A DNA stretch of 53,478 nucleotides from the NCBI RefSeq assembly GCF_001854885.1, contig NZ_MDDV01000007.1:163255-216732 (forward strand). Direction: 5' to 3'. Made by a program: the position numbers and the translations under genes. Below, piece by piece: positions 49,446 through 53,478 of the stretch; positions within the stretch are counted from its first letter, which is position 1; every line of letters begins with the position of its first letter. Below the pieces are notes generated by a model, which saw only the letters and a program-made list of their open reading frames with translations, was not told where the DNA came from and made no database searches. The DNA comes from Ensifer sp. LCM 4579. GTDB lineage: Bacteria > Pseudomonadota > Alphaproteobacteria > Rhizobiales > Rhizobiaceae.

Positions 49446-50202
49446 ACGCCTCATCCAAATCGCGCTGCTGGTGGCAATTGTCGGCGGCTGGCAGCTCGGT
49501 GTCGCGACCGGCGTCATCGACGTCTTCTTTTTCCCGGCTCCGATCGACATCTTCAACCAGGTGCTATCCTGGGTGCTGGACGCCAGCTTCTATAACCACG
49601 TGGCCATCACCCTGACCGAAACCGTGCTCGGCTATCTGGTCGGAACGGCACTTGGCGTGGCGGCAGGCGTCTGGCTCGGCCTCAGCCGTTCGGCCGCGCG
49701 CATTCTGGACCCCTTCATCAAGGGCTTGAACGCGATCCCTCGCGTCGTTCTTGCGCCCATCTTCGTCCTCTGGCTCGGTCTCGGTCTCTGGTCGAAGGTG
49801 GCGCTCGCCGTAACGCTGGTGTTTTTCGTCACCTTCTTCAACGCCATGCAGGGCGTCCGCGAAGTGAACCCGGTGGTGCTGTCGAACGCCCGAATTCTGG
49901 GAGCCAGGCGGTCGGACCTGCTTCGCCACGTCTATTTCCCGGCAGCGGCAAGCTGGATCCTGTCTTCGCTGCGCACTTCGGTCGGCTTTGCCGTCGTCGG
50001 GGCGATCATCGGCGAGTATCTCGGCTCCTCCGCCGGGCTTGGCTATCTGATCGCCCAGGCGGAAGGCAATTTTGATGCGGTCGGCGTCTTCGCAGGCATC
50101 CTGATCCTCGCGATCTTTGTTTTGATCATCGACAGCATCCTGGACGTCGCCGAGAAGCATCTCATAAAGTGGCGACCGAGCGCGTCCGAACGGCCTGCGT
50201 GA
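49429..50202 (+). CDS. NitT/TauT-type ABC transporter permease
   Basis: A 257-residue inner-membrane permease with six helices (first: LIQIALLVAIVGGWQLGVATG). The SsuC/TauC pattern is clear in TLTETVLGYLVGTALGVAAGVWLGLS, the LNAIPRVVLAPIFVLWLGLG helix and the ATPase-contact loop NARILGARRSDLLRHVYFPAAASWIL. GTGGAGAAAAGCT precedes the ATG at 49429. It ends the LysR-controlled unit and is followed by a hairpin. Confidence 0.92.
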   Translation: MNAMTERLIQIALLVAIVGGWQLGVATGVIDVFFFPAPIDIFNQVLSWVLDASFYNHVAITLTETVLGYLVGTALGVAAGVWLGLSRSAARILDPFIKGLNAIPRVVLAPIFVLWLGLGLWSKVALAVTLVFFVTFFNAMQGVREVNPVVLSNARILGARRSDLLRHVYFPAAASWILSSLRTSVGFAVVGAIIGEYLGSSAGLGYLIAQAEGNFDAVGVFAGILILAIFVLIIDSILDVAEKHLIKWRPSASERPA

Positions 50203-50236
50203 CGATCTTTCGCGGCAACCAAAAGCCTATTCACAA

Positions 50237-50268
50237 GCGTTCTCCCTTCAGCCCAGGAGGGAGAACGC
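50237..50268. terminator. Bidirectional hairpin between convergent genes
   Basis: GCGTTCTCCCT (50237-50247) and AGGGAGAACGC (50258-50268) form a perfect 11-base stem with a ten-base loop between the permease gene and the convergent lipoprotein gene. There is no strong T run on either side, so it may end transcription only partly. Confidence 0.6.
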
Positions 50269-50340
50269 AGACGTTCTGAACACTCGCTGTCACCTTTCCG
50301 GCCTCGCTCATCCCGCCGCACGTGGCTACCCGGCTGCGCC

Positions 50341-50385
50341 ACAGCGCCGCGCGTCTTATTGGACGCGCAAAGTCGCTGAAGTACC
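50341..50385. repeat. Rhizobial intergenic palindromic repeat (RIME-like), copy 3
   Basis: ACAGCGCCGCGCGTCTTATTGG followed by ACGCGCAAAGTCGCTGAAGTACC. The stem is GCGCGTC (50349-50355) with GACGCGC (50362-50368). The copy is nearly the same as the minus-strand reading of the element at 5088-5178, including the TTATTGG loop, and similar to 741-770. It lies just past the convergent lipoprotein stop. Confidence 0.7.
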
Positions 50386-50409
50386 TGTCAGAAACTGGTT
50401 CAGGAGCAG

Positions 50410-51600
50410 TCAGAAGGAACGCGGTGCCGGATCCGCCAGGCTCAGCTTTCCGTCGACAATCTGATAGATGGCGCAGGTCCGGCGAACCGATCCATCCTTC
50501 TCGAACCGGAATGCCGCCGCGGCACCAAGGAAGCCGTTCGGCGACATGAGCGCCTGTCGGTTGATGCCGCTCTCCCCTTGCGTACGCACGAGGCCGGCCG
50601 CGAGCGCGACGATGTCGAATCCGTAAGCCGCATCCAGATTGGCCGCCCGCTCGTAGCGCTGGCGGAAACTGGCGGTCATCCGCGATCCGCTTTCCGGCCC
50701 GAACAGGCAGAGGTGGCTCCGCGCGAGTTCCGGCCGCCCGTAGGAAGCGGTCGTCCATTGTGAACTTCCAACCATCATGGCGTCCGCCGCCAGATGACCA
50801 TTCGCCCGAAGCGCCGAAAGAGACCCCACCTCGGCTTCTCCGGCGCCGATGATTACGACCGCATCGATATCCTTGAGCTTGGCTCTGGCGCTTGCATTCC
50901 CGGAGACCGAGGCCGCATCTGCCGTCAACACGGGCTTGATTCCGTGCCCGGCAAGGCCGCGGTCGAGCCGCTGCCGCTCCGCAGCGGCGATATCCGCGGG
51001 CAACAGAACAATAAAGCGCTTGCGGCCCGCGGCTGCGGCGTAGGAGGCGCCCTCGATCGCGCTGTCGATATGGTCCGAAACGAAGGAGAAGCTTCCATAG
51101 CCACTCCCGGTCGGCGTGTCGCTCAGCACCAGGATCGGGACATCCCTCGCACGCATTCCTTCGTGCAGCCCGCTCGTCCGTATCTCGGCCGAGACCGCGA
51201 CAAGCCTTGCCCCCTGATCCGAAAGCCTCTTTGCCGCCTCCCGCACCTGCTCGGCCGAGCCATCCGTATTCTCTATTTGCAGCGACAATTGCCCCCCGCC
51301 GAGCTCGTCCACGGCAAGCACCGCACCGTCGCGGATGTCGCGTTCCCGCTGACTTTCGCCGGCGGAGGTGAGAAGGGCTGTGATCAGACCGATCCGAACC
51401 GGACCGGAGCCGAACAATTCCTGAGGCTGCGGCTTGATCGAGGCTGATCGGCTCGCCTGCGCCGCCTGCGGTGGCCCGACGCTGATGGCGTCCTGGCTCG
51501 CGCCCTGGCAACTGGTCAAGAGGCCAAGCAACAGGACGCCAAGTGCCCTGCCCGCACATTGGCGTACGCGCGCCCTCGGGACAGAATGAATGCTGTTCAT
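50410..51600 (-). CDS. Lipoprotein with periplasmic-binding fold, PBP-activator (LpoA/LppC)-like
   Basis: A 396-residue secreted lipoprotein. The N-terminus has a basic region, a hydrophobic stretch (ALGVLLLGLLTSC) and a lipobox LTSC near residue ~31, so it should be acylated on the cysteine. The mature part has a type I periplasmic-binding fold (VRIGLITALLTSAGESQRERDIRDGAVLAVDELGG, then RDVPILVLSDTPTGSGYGSF and VVIIGAGEAEVGSL). This is the alphaproteobacterial penicillin-binding-protein-activator-like pattern, although family 6 ligand-binding proteins (amino-acid importers) share the fold and no permease is adjacent. The ATG at 51600 is chosen because it opens the signal peptide. Confidence 0.78.
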   Translation of the reverse strand: MNSIHSVPRARVRQCAGRALGVLLLGLLTSCQGASQDAISVGPPQAAQASRSASIKPQPQELFGSGPVRIGLITALLTSAGESQRERDIRDGAVLAVDELGGGQLSLQIENTDGSAEQVREAAKRLSDQGARLVAVSAEIRTSGLHEGMRARDVPILVLSDTPTGSGYGSFSFVSDHIDSAIEGASYAAAAGRKRFIVLLPADIAAAERQRLDRGLAGHGIKPVLTADAASVSGNASARAKLKDIDAVVIIGAGEAEVGSLSALRANGHLAADAMMVGSSQWTTASYGRPELARSHLCLFGPESGSRMTASFRQRYERAANLDAAYGFDIVALAAGLVRTQGESGINRQALMSPNGFLGAAAAFRFEKDGSVRRTCAIYQIVDGKLSLADPAPRSF

Positions 51601-51620
51601 GCAGGACAAGCGGGCTCTCT

Positions 51621-51986
51621 TCAATTCATGAAGCGGAGCATTCTGGCGTGGAAGCAATCGCACTTGGCGAGATAGTCCCCGTCGGCCCAGCCGGACTGCA
51701 AGTAGCCATAGGCCTTGCCGCAGGCGACCTTGGTTTCGGACGCCCAGACGAATGTCGGCCGTGTCGAAGCGATCCACCGCGGATCCTCGGCAACGGCAAT
51801 CGCGTGGTCCATGCGCGACACGACTTCGCTCCTCAGGAAGGCAAGGTCCTGCCCGACCGTCAGCGATGATGCGGCCAGCGTGTCGCACTGCGCCGCAGCC
51901 GGCGCGTAATCGGCGATGAGATCGGCGGCATGTCCCGCCGAAGCCGCCAGGGCGAACACCGACCCCGCAATTAACGTTCTGATCAT
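51621..51986 (-). CDS. Small secreted protein, function unknown
   Basis: A 121-residue protein with a signal peptide (MIRTLIAGSVFALAASAGHA) cleaved before ADLIAD. The mature ~100 residues hold four cysteines (AAQCDTLAAS, KVACGKAYGYL and KCDCFHARM), which suggests two disulfide bonds in the periplasm or outside. Other visible features are VSRMDHAIAVAEDPRWI and STRPTFVWASE. I do not recognise the family. GAGGGGGGATTCG precedes the ATG at 51986. The lipoprotein gene follows 20 bases further along the same strand, so the two may be co-transcribed. Confidence 0.8.
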   Translation of the reverse strand: MIRTLIAGSVFALAASAGHAADLIADYAPAAAQCDTLAASSLTVGQDLAFLRSEVVSRMDHAIAVAEDPRWIASTRPTFVWASETKVACGKAYGYLQSGWADGDYLAKCDCFHARMLRFMN

Positions 51987-52059
51987 CGAATCCCCCCTCA
52001 GGAAACGCCGACCCGCGCATATTTGCCGCGGGCCGGGCGGATGTAAAGCTCTTGTCTCG

Positions 52060-53478
52060 TCAGACTTCGCCCGACGTCTTGCTGCCGTGATCGTCATTGA
52101 AGAGTATTTTCACGGCTTCGGTGGCATTGAAGTTTTCCAGAACGGCCACGGTTTGCCATCCGGCCGCGTTCCCGGCGCCATCGGTATCGACCTGGAGGTT
52201 CGCATTCGCACCGTCCTGCACGACCTGAACGTGCTGGCCGAGCGTATCGGACGCAAGATTTCCGAGCAGAGCCGACAGGTCGACAACGTCGCCTTCGCTC
52301 GCGTGATAGTCGGTGATGACGTCAGCGATGCCGAGTTGCAGATCGCTCGCATCCATCACAAAGGTATCGGCGCCGGCACCGCCGGTCAGCCGGTCCGAGC
52401 CCGCCCCGCCGTACAATATGTCGTTGCCGTCACCCCCATAGAGCGTGTCGTTGCCAGCGCCACCATAGAGGATGTCGTTACCAGCCCCGCCGTAGAGGAT
52501 GTCGTTGCCGTCACCACCGTAGAGAACATCATTGCCTGGTGTGCCCGCCATGACGTCGTCGCCGGAGCTACCATGGATCGCCGTGCTGGACGAGTTGCCG
52601 CCGAGCAATGTGACGTCCAGCGTGTGATGAGGGGAAGAATCGCCGTCGCCGTCGGTTCCCCAGACATCGAAATGCAGCGTCTGATCGCTCGGGAGAACGA
52701 GCTTTGAATAACCAATCTCGTCGAATTTGGCTTTTCCCGAATTTACCGTGAAGGCGATCGAACTAAAATCCGTCGTTGGATTGATCGTTATCCAGCCCGT
52801 CGCAGTCGTAGATATTGTACCTGACTCTCCGGTATCGGTCATCCAGGTCATGCCGAAGGCGCCGCTCGCCTGCTTGTTAACTAAAAAACTGACCGAATCG
52901 ACGACTGACGTGAAGCTAATCCTGAATTGTTCACCGGGATCAAGATTGCCATTGTTTACACCAAAACCATTGCCCGTCGGCTTGAGTTCCTCTTGGCTCC
53001 CGATCGTGCCATTGCCGTTGGTATCAACTGCGTGGAATGTGGCATCCCCGAGCGTGAACTGGACAGTGCTCGCAGAACCGCTGACGCCCCCGAAACTGAA
53101 GGTATGACTACTCGTTGGGCGGGCATTGAGAAGTGTAAAATCGTAAGAGCCATCCGGCTTGATCGACAGTTGGAAGAAATCCGACCCGCCGGCCTTGGCG
53201 AGAAGCGTTACCGATCCATCCACATTGTGAACAGCGGGTTCATACGTCACCCCGTCGAGGAGGCCCAATGCCGACACATTGATTGAGCCCCCGTCAGCGC
53301 CGAGATGCAGATCATGCAGACCTGTCACCGTGCTGTTGCTCTGGTTGGCGACGATCGCATTCATGATGCTGGTGAAGGTCGGCACGTCGTCGGAGACGGA
53401 GAGGGAAACGCTGCCCTCGGCCGTGTCGCCGTCGGTGTCGGTGGCGATCACCTTGACCGTGCCGAGGCCGAACGTGTC
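52060..53478 (-). CDS. RTX calcium-binding protein, C-terminal part (type I secretion substrate), partial
   Basis: The C-terminal ~472 residues of a large secreted protein whose N-terminus lies beyond the right edge. The first visible residues (VIATDTDGDTAEGSVSLSVSDDVP) look like the end of a cadherin/VCBS-type repeat common in giant rhizobial adhesins. Then come a beta-rich region with WITINPTTDFSSIAFTV and a block of RTX nonapeptides (GGDGNDILY, GGAGNDILY and relatives, ~8 copies) binding calcium. The tail (DVITDYHASEGDVVDLSALLG ... AVKILFNDDH) is the usual type I secretion C-terminus. No secretion-system genes are in the window. Confidence 0.9.
   Translation of the reverse strand, partial: DTFGLGTVKVIATDTDGDTAEGSVSLSVSDDVPTFTSIMNAIVANQSNSTVTGLHDLHLGADGGSINVSALGLLDGVTYEPAVHNVDGSVTLLAKAGGSDFFQLSIKPDGSYDFTLLNARPTSSHTFSFGGVSGSASTVQFTLGDATFHAVDTNGNGTIGSQEELKPTGNGFGVNNGNLDPGEQFRISFTSVVDSVSFLVNKQASGAFGMTWMTDTGESGTISTTATGWITINPTTDFSSIAFTVNSGKAKFDEIGYSKLVLPSDQTLHFDVWGTDGDGDSSPHHTLDVTLLGGNSSSTAIHGSSGDDVMAGTPGNDVLYGGDGNDILYGGAGNDILYGGAGNDTLYGGDGNDILYGGAGSDRLTGGAGADTFVMDASDLQLGIADVITDYHASEGDVVDLSALLGNLASDTLGQHVQVVQDGANANLQVDTDGAGNAAGWQTVAVLENFNATEAVKILFNDDHGSKTSGEV
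52361..52566 (-). repeat. RTX nonapeptide-coding tandem repeats (27-base period)
   Basis: Within the RTX gene, a run of imperfect 27-base units encodes GG(A/D)GNDxLY-type repeats. On the plus strand they read as GAGGATGTCGTTGCC/ACC alternating with ACCACCGTA or GCCGCCGTA. The near-identity of several adjacent units at DNA level suggests recent expansion. These are coding repeats, not a separate element. Confidence 0.75.

Noticed and set aside
52361..52566. Regular ~27-base repeats as a CRISPR-like array
   Set aside because: The units are contiguous, without spacers, in frame and encode RTX nonapeptides.
1..53478. tRNA, rRNA, riboswitch, insertion sequence or phage integration site
   Set aside because: I looked in the intergenic gaps on both strands and saw no tRNA-like cloverleaf, known riboswitch core, transposase gene or duplicated attachment core. 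Small or divergent RNAs could be missed without covariance searches.

Overview
The window looks like a large replicon (megaplasmid or chromid) of a Sinorhizobium/Ensifer-type alphaproteobacterium. The grounds are GC-rich coding sequence, ExoP/ExoY/ExoF-type polysaccharide genes, a very high density of ABC/TRAP uptake systems each beside its own LacI, LysR or Lrp regulator, and several copies of a palindromic intergenic repeat that I recognise from Sinorhizobium genomes. The genus is inferred, not shown. I found no rRNA, tRNA, CRISPR array, intact IS or phage gene.

Layout. (a) 1-7119: surface-polysaccharide genes: a GT4 glycosyltransferase cut by the left edge, a GT2 glycosyltransferase, an ExoF-like export protein, a small membrane protein, an ExoY-like phosphoglycosyl transferase and an ExoP-like chain-length/BY-kinase protein. 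(b) 7306-21722: a sugar-acid locus with a ribose-type ABC transporter whose binding protein is broken, a TRAP transporter, two LacI-family repressors, gluconokinase, gluconate 5-dehydrogenase, L-idonate 5-dehydrogenase, a ketogluconate-reductase-like enzyme and a gluconolactonase-like protein. Four intergenic sites share the palindrome ATGTTATCGATAACAT or variants of it. At least three of them lie in the -35/-10 spacer of a readable promoter, so the locus reads as one L-idonate/ketogluconate/gluconate regulon. (c) 21748-29959: an acetyltransferase, then a forward run of a deacylase/deacetylase-like hydrolase, D-2-hydroxyacid dehydrogenase, cupin, aldehyde dehydrogenase, tartrate/D-malate-type dehydrogenase and succinate-semialdehyde-type dehydrogenase, apparently a catabolic pathway of unknown substrate.

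(d) 29999-45390: a nitrogen-compound gene group: an FMN-binding oxidase-like protein and a GST opposite a LysR gene; two HAD-II hydrolases; two DadA-type flavoprotein oxidoreductases; a class III aminotransferase; a second acetyltransferase paralogous to the first; and a dipeptide/opine-type ABC importer (binding protein, two permeases, fused double ATPase) ending opposite an Lrp/AsnC regulator. (e) 45458-50202: a LysR regulator divergent from a PrpF/4-oxalomesaconate-tautomerase-like isomerase and a NitT/TauT-type ABC importer. (f) 50410-53478: a lipoprotein with a periplasmic-binding fold, a small secreted protein and the C-terminal part of an RTX calcium-binding protein that runs off the right edge.

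In the sugar-acid locus the genes fit together as uptake (TRAP, ABC), then L-idonate to 5-ketogluconate (IdnD), then to D-gluconate (IdnO), then to 6-phosphogluconate (GntK). The 2-ketoacid reductase and the lactonase would be side entries into gluconate. The loss of the ABC binding protein suggests that the TRAP system now carries the load.
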